From contig JACUTR010000005.1 of assembly GCA_014859735.1 (NCBI GenBank), positions 1 to 38,644 of the forward strand: 38,644 bases of DNA, given 5' to 3'. Each line of letters opens with the position of its first letter. Position 1 is the first letter of the stretch. The notes below the pieces were generated by a model. It ran no database searches and was not told where the DNA came from. It worked only from the letters and a program-made list of their open reading frames with translations. This DNA comes from Candidatus Methanophagales archaeon (lineage in GTDB: Archaea; Halobacteriota; Syntropharchaeia; Alkanophagales; Methanospirareceae). Positions 1 through 7,687 of the stretch are shown piece after piece. A program made the translations under genes and the position numbers.

Positions 1-110
1 TCTCGCTCGTATGCACGAACCAATGCCGCTTTTACATCGCTCGGGAGTGTTGTCTCCGCTCTCCTCAACAGGGTTATCGTTACTTCCTTTATCAATTCTC
101 TCGTGATCAT
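1..110 (-). CDS. fumarate hydratase class I alpha subunit, N-terminal fragment (cut by window edge)
   Basis: The reverse strand from an ATG at 110 stays open to the window edge and gives 36 residues. They include LLRRAETTLPSDVKAAL, which matches the N-terminus of the alpha (N-terminal) half of iron-sulfur fumarate/tartrate hydratases, where a helix is followed by 'LPxDVxxAL'. The family interconverts fumarate and malate with a [4Fe-4S] cluster in the cytosol; the cluster cysteines would lie outside the window. It is transcribed divergently from the KaiC-like gene at 271. No strong ribosome binding site precedes the ATG. Only the first tenth of a normal alpha subunit is visible, so tartrate dehydratase or a fused hydratase cannot be excluded. 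Confidence 0.65.
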   Translation of the reverse strand, partial: MITRELIKEVTITLLRRAETTLPSDVKAALVRAYER

Positions 111-198
111 ATGCTGAAGAATAGTTTACAAAGAGAAAATAGGTTGTAGTGTTTTTGATACATATTCACGGCACGCCATTTCATCCATCAAACCAAAT

Positions 199-210
199 AT
201 TTTTATAAGC
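199..210. promoter_or_regulatory. probable TATA box, possibly bidirectional
   Basis: The run atttttataag sits 61-72 bases before the KaiC-like gene. Its complement, cttataaaaat, also reads as a TATA element toward the fumarate hydratase gene. In archaea transcription starts about 25 bases downstream, giving leaders of roughly 40 and 65 bases. Inferred from sequence only. Confidence 0.45.
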
Positions 211-270
211 ACGTGACACATATTACATAAAAGACACCGATCAGATGAAAGGGAAAGAAGAGGGATAATA

Positions 271-1656
271 ATGATAAAGGTATTACCTGAACTGGATGAG
301 GCATTATCCTCAGAAAAGGGATTTTCACTGCTGATAAAAGGTTTGCCCGGGACAGGGAAGACGATACTTGCGCTCTCTGTAATTGCAGAGTTTGGTGGCT
401 CTGATGCGCTCTATATGTCAACGAGGGTATCTCCTAACTCTCTCTACAAGCAGTTTCCCTGGCTTAATGAGCGCAGCCAGCCATTGAACGTAATAGATGC
501 AACAAAGCTTTATGTCTCAGCAGACACACACTTTGGACTTCAGACATTTCCGGAAGTCTTATATTCAAGACTTCGTGAGATAGAAAAACCAGCAACTATC
601 GTGGTTGACAGCTGGGATGCGATGACCTCGCAAGTTGACGACAGCAAGAAGATTGTATTGCTGCAGGCTGCGATAGCAGATCTCGTAAGAGAAAGCAGGA
701 TAAACCTCCTTCTCGTGACTGAAAGTATGGAAGTAACTCCTCTGGATTATTTGGTGGATGGAATAGTGGTGTTAAGGAAGTACGAAATAGATTATAGAAG
801 GGCGAGAGAGATTGAGATGAAGAAGCTGCGGGGCATTGAGATAGATCAGCATAAATACGCGTTCACGTTAAAGGGTGGTAGATTTCAATCGTGCATGCCT
901 TTCCAGGGGAGGAGATTGGAGAAGCGAAGAAAGGCAGAACTCGTGCCGAATACTGAAACGCACCTGTCTACCGGGGTCTCGGACCTGGATAAGATTATAG
1001 GCGGGGGCTTAAAAAAGGGGAGCTTAAATGTCATAGAACCTGAGGATAATCTTGCTATCCTCGGTTACCAATCCATTATCGCTCACATGATTATAAATAG
1101 CATACAGCAAGGGGTGAATTGTGTATGTATTCCCTGTTGCGGCTGGGATGAGAGGAGATTGAGAAGGGGGATATTGCCTTTTGTAAGCGAAGAGGAGTAT
1201 AATAAGTTCTTCACGGTCTTCGAGATAGGTTCAGAGGAGAGGGAGAATGAGAGAGAGAATGTGAAGATATTGAAAGGTGAGTCGGCGAAGGCGGAAATCT
1301 CAAAATTCCGTGAATTTATTTCTGATTTGAAGCCGCCGGTCATGGTAATTATTGGAATAGATACGCTGGAGTACCCATACCACTTGAAAGAGAAAGGTAA
1401 AATAGGTGAAATGATGGGGATCTTATCCCATCTGATGGCAGATATGAGAGAAGTGGGAAATGTAGCCACATTCGGATTGACGCCCGGGCTTGAATTGGGC
1501 AGGGCACTTATTCACTTAGCCTCAACCTACTTTAAGTTGACCGAGCTTCATAAGAGCGTTCTCCTTTATTGCAATCGCCCTGAGACTAAATTACACTGCT
1601 TGGATAACGTTGTTACCGATGATACACTCGAGATAAAGCTCACTACTATTGTGTAA
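271..1656 (+). CDS. KaiC/GvpD-like RecA-superfamily ATPase (two RecA domains, second degenerate)
   Basis: A 461-residue protein with an N-terminal RecA-type domain. The Walker A motif GLPGTGKT lies at residues 24-31 and a Walker B-like strand, ATIVVDSWD, near residue 110. A second KaiC-type domain begins near residue 230 with TGVSDLDKIIGGGLKKGSLN, but the expected P-loop is replaced by EPEDNLAILGYQ, so only the first half should bind ATP normally. Archaeal KaiC/GvpD-like proteins are thought to act in signalling or gene control; substrate and partner are unknown here. The ATG at 271 follows a purine-rich site (gaagaggg). The small X1 gene starts 23 bases after its stop and is probably cotranscribed. 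No gas-vesicle genes are nearby, so a GvpD role is not supported. Confidence 0.8.
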   Translation: MIKVLPELDEALSSEKGFSLLIKGLPGTGKTILALSVIAEFGGSDALYMSTRVSPNSLYKQFPWLNERSQPLNVIDATKLYVSADTHFGLQTFPEVLYSRLREIEKPATIVVDSWDAMTSQVDDSKKIVLLQAAIADLVRESRINLLLVTESMEVTPLDYLVDGIVVLRKYEIDYRRAREIEMKKLRGIEIDQHKYAFTLKGGRFQSCMPFQGRRLEKRRKAELVPNTETHLSTGVSDLDKIIGGGLKKGSLNVIEPEDNLAILGYQSIIAHMIINSIQQGVNCVCIPCCGWDERRLRRGILPFVSEEEYNKFFTVFEIGSEERENERENVKILKGESAKAEISKFREFISDLKPPVMVIIGIDTLEYPYHLKEKGKIGEMMGILSHLMADMREVGNVATFGLTPGLELGRALIHLASTYFKLTELHKSVLLYCNRPETKLHCLDNVVTDDTLEIKLTTIV

Positions 1657-1679
1657 AGAGAGTAAATATAAATATGGAG

Positions 1680-1850
1680 ATGGAGATAGATGTGCAGGTG
1701 ATGGTGGGGAGCAACATCATCATCACGTTTGGAGGGGTAGACGTGGAGCTGACGAAAGAACAGGCGGAGAAATTAAAGGTACTTCTTGTAGACGCCCTTG
1801 AGAGCTGTGAGCGTGATCTTCTCCCCAAGAGGGTCAATAAACGCAAGTAA
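1680..1850 (+). CDS. small conserved protein X, copy 1 (56 aa), overlaps broken gene Y antisense
   Basis: An open frame of 56 residues starting MEIDVQV; an in-frame ATG at 1674 would add two residues, but 1680 matches copy 3. It aligns over its full length with X3 at 31273-31443 (IITFG-VDVELT, then QAEKLKVLLV, then RVNK at the end). The predicted layout is a beta hairpin followed by one amphipathic helix; there is no membrane segment. It follows the KaiC-like ATPase closely. Its last 78 bases lie opposite the end of the broken Y1 gene. I do not recognise the family. It is too short for most gene callers, but conservation of the reading frame between copies 1 and 3 supports it being a gene. 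Confidence 0.6.
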   Translation: MEIDVQVMVGSNIIITFGGVDVELTKEQAEKLKVLLVDALESCERDLLPKRVNKRK

Positions 1851-2026
1851 AGTCCTTTCATTAAATAGGAAGAAGTCATCGCCACATTTCTCTCTTATTT
1901 CTTCTATGCCCGTACCGTCAAAATAAATCCGCTTCCCACATCCATTTCCTGCTCTTTGTTAACAGAAGTAATAGGCTCGATAATCTTCTTCTCTTTCTCC
2001 TCCTCTATCTCTCCCCCTTTCTTTAT
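1773..2026 (-). pseudogene. broken copy 1 of small protein Y (AbrB-like?), frameshifted and start lost
   Basis: The reverse strand shows clear similarity to Y2 (15612-15863) and Y3 (31099-31350). The N-part reads EKEKKIIEPITSV in one frame. The C-part reads AGNGCGKRIYF, then EEIREKCGDDFFLF, then KKYL in another. Two extra bases near 1955-1962 shift the frame; the total is 254 bases against 252 in Y3. The codon aligned with the Y3 start ATG is ATA at 2026-2024. A stop follows soon after the shift in the first frame. Two independent lesions make this a decayed gene rather than a sequencing slip. It ends tail-to-tail over 78 bases of X1. Confidence 0.7.
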
Positions 2027-2086
2027 TACTGTCCCAAATGCGGGTAGTCTCATGAAGTCTCATCGGACCTTACTGATTTTAACCGA

Positions 2087-2098
2087 AAACTTTATAAG
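2087..2098 (+). promoter_or_regulatory. TATA promoter for the 87-aa gene
   Basis: The sequence aaactttataag, with a purine-rich stretch (cgaaa) before it, fits an archaeal BRE/TATA box. A start about 25 bases on would fall at 2117-2122, exactly where the stem of the structured leader begins. That agreement supports both calls. Confidence 0.6.
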
Positions 2099-2121
2099 GC
2101 ACCTAAGCCATACATTAATTT

Positions 2122-2202
2122 GGGGACACCGGTGCCACAAAGGGCACGGGTGAAAGGGATCCCCGAAGGGGGATGAAAAGGTGGGGTTAAGACGGTGTCC
2201 TC
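2122..2202 (+). ncRNA. highly structured 5' leader (candidate riboswitch or RNA element)
   Basis: GGGGACACCG at 2122-2131 pairs with CGGTGTCCTC at 2193-2202: ten pairs, nine Watson-Crick and one G-U. Inside this closing stem are two more hairpins. GTGCC (2132-2136) pairs with GGCAC (2143-2147). ATCCCC (2159-2164) pairs with GGGGAT (2169-2174) around a GAAG loop. A purine-rich unpaired stretch at 2175-2192 completes a multi-branch junction. The leader lies between a TATA box and a strong Shine-Dalgarno site (aggaggtga, 2217-2225) of the 87-aa gene. I could not match it to a known riboswitch class. It may instead be a protein-binding autoregulatory site. Confidence 0.5.
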
Positions 2203-2231
2203 GGAAGGATAAAAATAGGAGGTGAAAGGGA

Positions 2232-2495
2232 ATGGAATACGAAATGGAGATGGTTAGAGAAGTGGAGAGGGAGCCTGAGCGGATTGCAGAGCTACCGGAT
2301 GCCGAGAAGGAAGAGATAAGCGAGGAGCTTCTCGAGGTGGTTACGGAGAGAAAGGTCGAGCTCACTCCACGAGAGGTGGGCGAATTTATAGCTTTGATAC
2401 AGGGGCATCATACGAAAGACATTTTCAGGAAGGTGATAAAGACAGCAATGCGTATCAATCCTTCGAAGACAACCGAGATATTACAGAGATACTAA
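2232..2495 (+). CDS. conserved small acidic helical protein (87 aa)
   Basis: An 87-residue soluble, highly charged, mainly helical protein with no signal peptide or membrane span. Residues 24-87, starting KEEISEELLEVVTERKVELT, align with the C-terminal half of the 169-residue protein at 3504-4013 (KEELSEAFLSLIVESEVRLS). The two genes therefore share a domain that is free-standing here and fused there. The start is well set: ATG six bases after aggaggtga. A promoter and a strongly folded leader precede it. It ends convergently with the AAA ATPase gene across a T-rich gap. Function is unknown; small size and position suggest a regulatory or adaptor role. Confidence 0.65.
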   Translation: MEYEMEMVREVEREPERIAELPDAEKEEISEELLEVVTERKVELTPREVGEFIALIQGHHTKDIFRKVIKTAMRINPSKTTEILQRY

Positions 2496-2520
2496 ATTTC
2501 TCTCTCTTTTTTCTTTTTTA
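2496..2520. terminator. T-rich tract between convergent genes
   Basis: A pyrimidine run (tttctctcttttttctttttta) lies between the convergent stops of the 87-aa gene and the AAA ATPase gene. Oligo-T tracts are typical archaeal intrinsic terminators on the strand that carries the T's, here the plus strand. No stem is needed or evident. Confidence 0.5.
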
Positions 2521-3483
2521 TACATAACCAGAGATTTTTTCTTTTATCCTTCCCTCAAGTTTCTGTGAATATTCAAAAATATCAGGGAAGAAATCCTCCA
2601 TTCTTCTCTCAGCAATTCGCAATATTGCAATCCTTTGCCAATAAGGGAGAGAGGGCTTTATGTTTTTAACCGCTTTCAGTAAATCTTCCATGCAAATGTC
2701 CCTCGGTGGTTTCCCCAGTATTGCCTCCTCTAAAGGGAAGGTTGCAGCTTCGTTACAGACCTCTCGTATGTCAGCGCCCGAATAAGTTTCAGTGAGCCTC
2801 GCAATCTCTTTCAGGTCACAGTCCTCTGCAACCGGTCGCCCTTTCAGATGGATTTTGAAAATTTCGACCCTTGCTTCGAAGTCAGGTGGTGGGACGAAGA
2901 AAAGTTTGTCAAATCTGCCAGGGCGCATTAATGCAGGGTCAATGTTCCAAGGTGAGTTCGTAGCCGCGAGAATCATTATATCTCCACGGTCCTCGAACCC
3001 GTCTAATTCTGTAAGAAAGGTATCCACAATTCTTCTTTCATGATGTTCTGCGTCCTTATGCGAGCCAATACCATCAACCTCATCAAAAAAAAGAATGGAA
3101 GGCGCATGATTTCTCGCCTCTTCAAAGACACGCTGTATGTTCCTGTCGGTTTCTCCATACCATTTGCTCAGCAGGTCAGGTATCTTTACATTGGAAAACT
3201 TCGCATCTGCTTCACCCGCAGTTGCTCTCGCGATCAATGTCTTTCCACAACCGGGAGGGCCATAAAGGAGGATGCTGCTCTTCATTCCCCTCTTATAGAG
3301 TTCATAAAGGTCAGGTCGCTTCAGAGGATAAATAATGGAGAGTTTTATTCCCTTTTTTATCTCGTTTAGATTGCCGACGTCCGCAAATGTGGTTCTTTTC
3401 ATCTTTTTAAGAATATCATTGCTATGCATCCATAAATTCTTTCTCGTAGAAAAACCAAAAGTTTTATATTTCACCTGTGACAT
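2518..3483 (-). CDS. CDC48/proteasomal-type AAA ATPase, single AAA domain
   Basis: About 321 residues with one complete AAA module: Walker A GPPGCGKT, Walker [10 protein letters not shown], sensor-1 AATN, and the Arg-finger/second-region segment [19 protein letters not shown] typical of p97/CDC48 and proteasome-activating ATPases. The pore loop region is [10 protein letters not shown] helical lid with [13 protein letters not shown] follows. The N-terminal domain is very short, so substrate choice must come from partners. Such ATPases unfold proteins or remodel complexes in the cytosol. The start is uncertain: GTG at 3510 overlaps the divergent gene, ATG at 3483 lies near a TATA-like run, and ATG at 3429 would follow the TATA at 3461-3470 with a very short leader. 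It diverges from the 169-aa gene. Confidence 0.85.
   Translation of the reverse strand: MSQVKYKTFGFSTRKNLWMHSNDILKKMKRTTFADVGNLNEIKKGIKLSIIYPLKRPDLYELYKRGMKSSILLYGPPGCGKTLIARATAGEADAKFSNVKIPDLLSKWYGETDRNIQRVFEEARNHAPSILFFDEVDGIGSHKDAEHHERRIVDTFLTELDGFEDRGDIMILAATNSPWNIDPALMRPGRFDKLFFVPPPDFEARVEIFKIHLKGRPVAEDCDLKEIARLTETYSGADIREVCNEAATFPLEEAILGKPPRDICMEDLLKAVKNIKPSLPYWQRIAILRIAERRMEDFFPDIFEYSQKLEGRIKEKISGYV
3461..3470. promoter_or_regulatory. TATA box shared by divergent genes
   Basis: The run gttttatatt reads as TATA toward the 169-aa gene (start at 3504). As aatataaaac on the reverse strand it reads as TATA toward the AAA ATPase, with a best-fitting start at 3429. The spacing gives leaders of about ten bases on either side. 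Confidence 0.45.
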
Positions 3484-3503
3484 ATAATTCACTGAGGGTA
3501 TAG

Positions 3504-4013
3504 ATGGCACGGAAGGCTGAGGGAGAGAAGAAAGGCGAGGGAACGCTCGTCGCCAATGTCCATGATAAGGGCGATAAAAGAGGCGTCTCCATTTATTTCG
3601 GCAGCAAGGAGATTGAACTGCTTAAAGAGATGGGGGTTGACCTCCGTGAGGTGCGAAAGTTCCTCATTGAGGTACGCGGCAACAAAATCTACTTGACGCC
3701 TCTTTCTACTCTCTACGAAGCAGAACCGACGGACATTGATATTCTCCTCGAGATAACAAGCCGGTTTGATGACCTACGGTCGCTTGACAACGAGACTAAG
3801 GAGGAGTTAAGCGAAGCTTTTCTCTCTCTTATTGTGGAGAGCGAGGTGAGGCTCAGCGAAGAAGAAAAGGCTGCTTTCATGCAACTCATAAAGGGTGTCT
3901 GGGGGAGTTATGTGCTAAAGAAGGTATTAGGTGCCTGCACACGCGCAGATGCAAAAGCAACGTTGCTCGCAATAAATCGACTTGTTATCACAAATTCTGC
4001 ACCTGAAAAGTAG
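3504..4013 (+). CDS. two-domain protein: Y-like (AbrB-like?) N-domain plus 87-aa-protein-like C-domain
   Basis: A 169-residue soluble protein. Residues 15-70 (LVANVHDKGDKRGVSIYFGS, then KFLIEVRGNKIYLTPL) align with small protein Y (LVASVQRAGNERGKRIYFDS). The final strand pair resembles the swapped-hairpin AbrB DNA-binding fold; this is inference from pattern only. Residues 95-165 align with the 87-aa protein at 2232. The ATG at 3504 has a short leader behind a TATA box. It is the first gene of the run leading into metV-metF-hdrA, 38 bases upstream of metV, so it could be an operon-specific regulator or an assembly factor. I do not recognise a named family. Confidence 0.7.
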   Translation: MARKAEGEKKGEGTLVANVHDKGDKRGVSIYFGSKEIELLKEMGVDLREVRKFLIEVRGNKIYLTPLSTLYEAEPTDIDILLEITSRFDDLRSLDNETKEELSEAFLSLIVESEVRLSEEEKAAFMQLIKGVWGSYVLKKVLGACTRADAKATLLAINRLVITNSAPEK

Positions 4014-4051
4014 ATAGAGATGAGGTTGAAGATGAAAGAGAGGTGGTTTAG

Positions 4052-4747
4052 GTGATAGTGGTAGAACAAAAACCCTTGGAAGATATACTCGATATGGTTA
4101 AGGACTGTGATAGGATGCTTGTCTTGGGCTGTGATGGATGCTCAGGTATTTACCAGGTCGGTGGAGAGAAGCAGGCTGAGATGCTTTCATCCATGCTCCG
4201 GATGGGAAAAAAGACGAAAGGAGAGAATAAGGAGGGCGATTTAAAGATAGAAGCGTCTACTGTTCTCCGACAGTGCGATAAAGAGATTGTCAGGGAAGCG
4301 CTTGAGGGAAGTATTGGAGGTTACGATGCGGTGTTAAGCATGGCATGTGGTGCCGGCGTTCAAACCGTTGCGGAAGTTTTTCCTGAGAAGCTCGTTCACC
4401 CAGCGGTGAACACGAAGTTCATAGGTATGCAGGACCGTGAGATGGGGGACCTTCACGAGCGGTGCCGTGCGTGTGGCGATTGCATTCTTGCCGAGACGGG
4501 TGGTGTATGTCCGATAGCGAGATGCGCAAAGAGTCTTTTGAATGGCCCCTGTGGCGGGCAGGTGGAAGGTAAGTGTGAGGTAGGAGGCTACGAGCACGAT
4601 TGTGCGTGGATTTTGATTTACAATAAGCTGAAAGAATTTGAAAGGTTAGACCAATTCTTGAAGCTCAGGCTTATGCGGGACAACCGGATTTCAGAGTCAC
4701 CGAGGGACTTGAAAGGCAGCATTAAGTATTCAGGAGGAGGTGATTGA
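4052..4747 (+). CDS. metV: MetV-like zinc/iron-sulfur partner of methylene-tetrahydropterin reductase
   Basis: A 231-residue protein of the methylenetetrahydrofolate reductase C-terminal (MetV) family. It has an N-terminal CDGCSG motif and the hallmark cysteine-rich C-part RCRACGDCIL, VCPIARC, LLNGPCGG. In acetogens MetV pairs with MetF and binds metal or iron-sulfur centres that connect MetF to an electron carrier. Here it directly precedes metF, and the coding ends overlap or abut. Translation starts at GTG 4052 after an agaggtgg site. ANME-1 archaea are known to carry MetF in place of Mer, so the substrate is probably the C1-tetrahydromethanopterin pool; that is inference. Confidence 0.85.
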   Translation: MIVVEQKPLEDILDMVKDCDRMLVLGCDGCSGIYQVGGEKQAEMLSSMLRMGKKTKGENKEGDLKIEASTVLRQCDKEIVREALEGSIGGYDAVLSMACGAGVQTVAEVFPEKLVHPAVNTKFIGMQDREMGDLHERCRACGDCILAETGGVCPIARCAKSLLNGPCGGQVEGKCEVGGYEHDCAWILIYNKLKEFERLDQFLKLRLMRDNRISESPRDLKGSIKYSGGGD

Positions 4748-4748
4748 G

Positions 4749-5678
4749 ATGGAAGCGTATAGCAACCTGATGCAGGAAATTTTGAATGGCAAATTTGTTT
4801 TCACGGGTGAGCTGGAGCCTGAGAAGACAACAGACTTGAATGAACTTGTGGAAGGTGCAAAGCCCCTGGTTGGATACGCAGTCGCGTGCAATGTGACGGA
4901 TAACCCCCAGTCAATGGCTTACATGAGCAGTCTTGTTGCGTCCTACCTGGTGCAGAGGGATGCGGGAATGGAAACCATCTATCAACTCCGGTGTTCAGAC
5001 CGTAACAGACTTGCTTTGACTGCCGATGTTCTCGGCGCCGCCGCTCTCGGGTTGAAGAATATTCTTGCACTCACGGGCGATCACGTATCTCTTGGTGATA
5101 ATCCAGGTGCGAAGGCAGTTTACGACCTTGATGCTGTGTTACTCACGTATATGATAAGGAAAATGGTGGATGAAGGTGTTGACCTTGCGGGAAAGCCGAT
5201 ACACGAACCGCCGAAATTACACGTCGGCGTTGCGGTGAATCCAAATGCAGACCCCCTTGAGGCGGAGATAATAAAGCTGAAGAGGAAGGAGGTTGCAGGT
5301 GCCGAATTTGTGCAGACGCAGGTTGTCTATGAGATGGAGAAAGTTGACAGTCTGTTCGAGATTTACAACCAATACGGTATAAAGGTTCCTGTGCTTATCG
5401 GGATATTCCCAATGAAGAACTATGGTGTTGCAGATTATTTCGATAAAAATATCCCGGGGGTTTCAGTGCCCAAGGAATTGCTTGAGATACTGAAGATGGC
5501 ATCTGAAATCACAGACAAGAAGGAAAGAAAGGAGAAATACCTGGAAATAAATTTGGAGTATTTCGAGAACTTTGTCCGGGACATAATGAAATCCGAGGCA
5601 AAGGGCGTGCATGTCATGGCTGTCGGCTACGAGCAAATGGTAAGAGAGCTAATCGCAAGGGTTAGAGGGGAAGGATAA
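4749..5678 (+). CDS. metF: methylene-tetrahydrofolate/-methanopterin reductase (MetF family)
   Basis: About 309 residues with the MetF TIM-barrel signature: an early GELEP motif, YQLRCSDRNRLALTADVLGA, LALTGDH, and GAEFVQTQVVYE with the flavin-site glutamine. It would interconvert methylene- and methyl-C1 carriers using FAD; in a methane oxidiser the direction would be methyl to methylene. The ATG at 4749 is preferred because aggaggtga lies six bases before it; a GTG at 4740 is inside that site. Length is normal for the family. It is tightly coupled to metV upstream and 43 bases from hdrA downstream, pointing to a MetVF-Hdr electron-transfer complex. Confidence 0.88.
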   Translation: MEAYSNLMQEILNGKFVFTGELEPEKTTDLNELVEGAKPLVGYAVACNVTDNPQSMAYMSSLVASYLVQRDAGMETIYQLRCSDRNRLALTADVLGAAALGLKNILALTGDHVSLGDNPGAKAVYDLDAVLLTYMIRKMVDEGVDLAGKPIHEPPKLHVGVAVNPNADPLEAEIIKLKRKEVAGAEFVQTQVVYEMEKVDSLFEIYNQYGIKVPVLIGIFPMKNYGVADYFDKNIPGVSVPKELLEILKMASEITDKKERKEKYLEINLEYFENFVRDIMKSEAKGVHVMAVGYEQMVRELIARVRGEG

Positions 5679-5721
5679 AAACGAATTGGTGTATCGTAGC
5701 GTTTAGGTACGGAAGGAGGAA

Positions 5722-7680
5722 ATGAGAGGCGAAGAAGCGAAGATAGGTGTTTACATTTGCCACTGCGGTGTGAACATAGCTGCGACAGTGGACTCCGCAG
5801 GAGTCGCGAAGTTCGCATCCTCATTGCCCGGTGTCGTAATTGCCAGAGACTACTTATACACCTGCTCAGACCCGGGGCAGGAGATGATACGAAATGACAT
5901 AAAGGAATACGAGCTGAACAGGGTAATAGTGGCATCATGCTCGCCTCGTATGCACGAACCGACGTTCAGAAAGGTTGTAGAGGAGGCGGGCTTGAACGCT
6001 TACCTCTTCGAGATGGTAAACATCAGAGAGCACTGCTCCTGGGTTCATACCGATAAGGGCAAAGCCACGGAGAAGGCGAAGGATCTGGTTCGTGGCGCAG
6101 TTGCAAGGGCTTCGCTGCTCGAGCCTCTGGAGCGCATGAAAGTTGGAGTAATTCCAGCGTGTGTGGTGGTTGGGGGTGGTGTCTCCGGCATGTTTGCGGC
6201 TCTCAATGTTGCTGACAAGGGATTCAAGGTCTATTTAGTGGAGAATGAGCCTTCCATCGGCGGGCACATGGCGCAACTCGACAAGACGTTCCCCACGCTT
6301 GACTGCTCGGCATGCATCCTCACGCCGAAGATGGTGGATGTAGCAAGGCATAAGAACATAGAATTGATAACTTATGCGGAGGTGGAGGGCGTAGAAGGCT
6401 ACATAGGTAATTTCAAGGTGAGAGTAAAGAAAAAAGCACGATATGTGGATGAAGAAAAATGCACGAGATGTGGTGAATGCACAAAGGTATGCCCCGTGAC
6501 CATCACCAACGAGTTCGAGCTCGGGCTAGCGGGAAGAAAGGCGGCTTATGTGCCATTTCCGCAGGCTGTCCCTCTGGTCTATACTTTAGAGCGGGACAGA
6601 TGTATGGGGTGTGGTCTGTGCGAGGTGGTATGTGAAGCGGAGGCGATAAATTATGAGCAAAGAGATGAGGAGTTAGAGTTAGAAGCCGGTGTTATAATCG
6701 TTGCCACGGGATATGATACATTTGACCCGATGAAGAAGCCCCAACTGGGCTATAAAGAGTTTCCCAACGTGATTACAGGTTTGGAATTTGAGCGATTGAC
6801 AAACTCCTCAGGTCCCACGGGGGGAGAGATTGTAATAAACGGGAAGGAGCCGAAGGACGTGGTCTTCATTCAGTGCGTTGGCTCGAGGGACGAGGAGATA
6901 GGCAATGAATACTGCTCTCGATTCTGTTGCATGTATACCGCGAAACACGCATTGCTCACCAAGGAGCACATACCAGATGCGAATATTACCATTCTTTATA
7001 CCGATGTGAGGGCTTTTGGAAAGGGGTTTGAGGAGTTCTATAACCGTGCCAAGGAAGAAGGCATTAACTATGTCTGGAAGGAGATAGATGCGAAGATATG
7101 GACTGAACGGGGCGATAGTGATAGGGTAATTGTAAATGTGGAAGATTCAAATGGAGGAAGAAAATTTGAAGCCGATTTGGTGGTGCTTGCAACTGGTGCA
7201 ACACCGAGGAGCGATGCGAAAGAGCTTGCAAGAATGCTCAGAATCTCACAGCGTGCAGATGGTTTCTTTATGGAGACGCATCAGAAACTTCAGCCGGTGG
7301 ACACGCCCACTGGTGGAATCTTCCTGGCTGGTTGCTGTCAGTCTCCAAAAGACATTCCGGACAGTGTTGCTCAGGCTTGTGCGGCTGCGGCTCGCGCTTC
7401 CATTCCTTTGATGCAGGGCGAAGTAGAGATAGAGCCGCTAACTGCGAACGTGGATGAGGCGTTTTGCGTAGGCTGTCGTACTTGTGAACTGATATGTGCT
7501 TATGAAGCACTGAGTTTTAACGAGAAGAAGCATGTAATGGTGGTGAATGAAGCGCTTTGCAAGGGTTGTGGCTCCTGTTCAAGTACTTGTCCGTCAGGAG
7601 CAATGAGCGTGGGGCATTACAGGGACAGGCAATTATTTGCACAGATAGATGGCTTGTTAAGCCGGGGAGGCTTTGTGTAA
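5722..7680 (+). CDS. hdrA: HdrA-type flavin/iron-sulfur electron-bifurcating subunit, long form 1
   Basis: A 652-residue HdrA. The N-terminal domain has CHCG and ASCSPRMHEPTF, then REHCSWVH. The FAD Rossmann motif GGGVSGM is near residue 151. The thioredoxin-reductase-like cysteines DCSAC at 194-198 precede ILTPKM. An inserted two-cluster ferredoxin domain (CTRCGECTKVCP about 246, CMGCGLCEVVC about 293) and a C-terminal ferredoxin domain (CVGCRTC about 582, CKGCGSC about 612) give four [4Fe-4S] motifs besides the N-terminal one. HdrA carries the bifurcating flavin in heterodisulfide reductase complexes. Length and order are canonical. The start ATG follows aaggagg. Its neighbours are MetF upstream and FrhB eight bases downstream; no HdrB or HdrC is present. 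Confidence 0.93.
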   Translation: MRGEEAKIGVYICHCGVNIAATVDSAGVAKFASSLPGVVIARDYLYTCSDPGQEMIRNDIKEYELNRVIVASCSPRMHEPTFRKVVEEAGLNAYLFEMVNIREHCSWVHTDKGKATEKAKDLVRGAVARASLLEPLERMKVGVIPACVVVGGGVSGMFAALNVADKGFKVYLVENEPSIGGHMAQLDKTFPTLDCSACILTPKMVDVARHKNIELITYAEVEGVEGYIGNFKVRVKKKARYVDEEKCTRCGECTKVCPVTITNEFELGLAGRKAAYVPFPQAVPLVYTLERDRCMGCGLCEVVCEAEAINYEQRDEELELEAGVIIVATGYDTFDPMKKPQLGYKEFPNVITGLEFERLTNSSGPTGGEIVINGKEPKDVVFIQCVGSRDEEIGNEYCSRFCCMYTAKHALLTKEHIPDANITILYTDVRAFGKGFEEFYNRAKEEGINYVWKEIDAKIWTERGDSDRVIVNVEDSNGGRKFEADLVVLATGATPRSDAKELARMLRISQRADGFFMETHQKLQPVDTPTGGIFLAGCCQSPKDIPDSVAQACAAAARASIPLMQGEVEIEPLTANVDEAFCVGCRTCELICAYEALSFNEKKHVMVVNEALCKGCGSCSSTCPSGAMSVGHYRDRQLFAQIDGLLSRGGFV

Positions 7681-7687
7681 GGTTTAA

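Noticed and set aside
271-1656. Gas vesicle regulator GvpD
   Set aside because: Only general RecA/KaiC similarity is visible and no gvp genes occur nearby.
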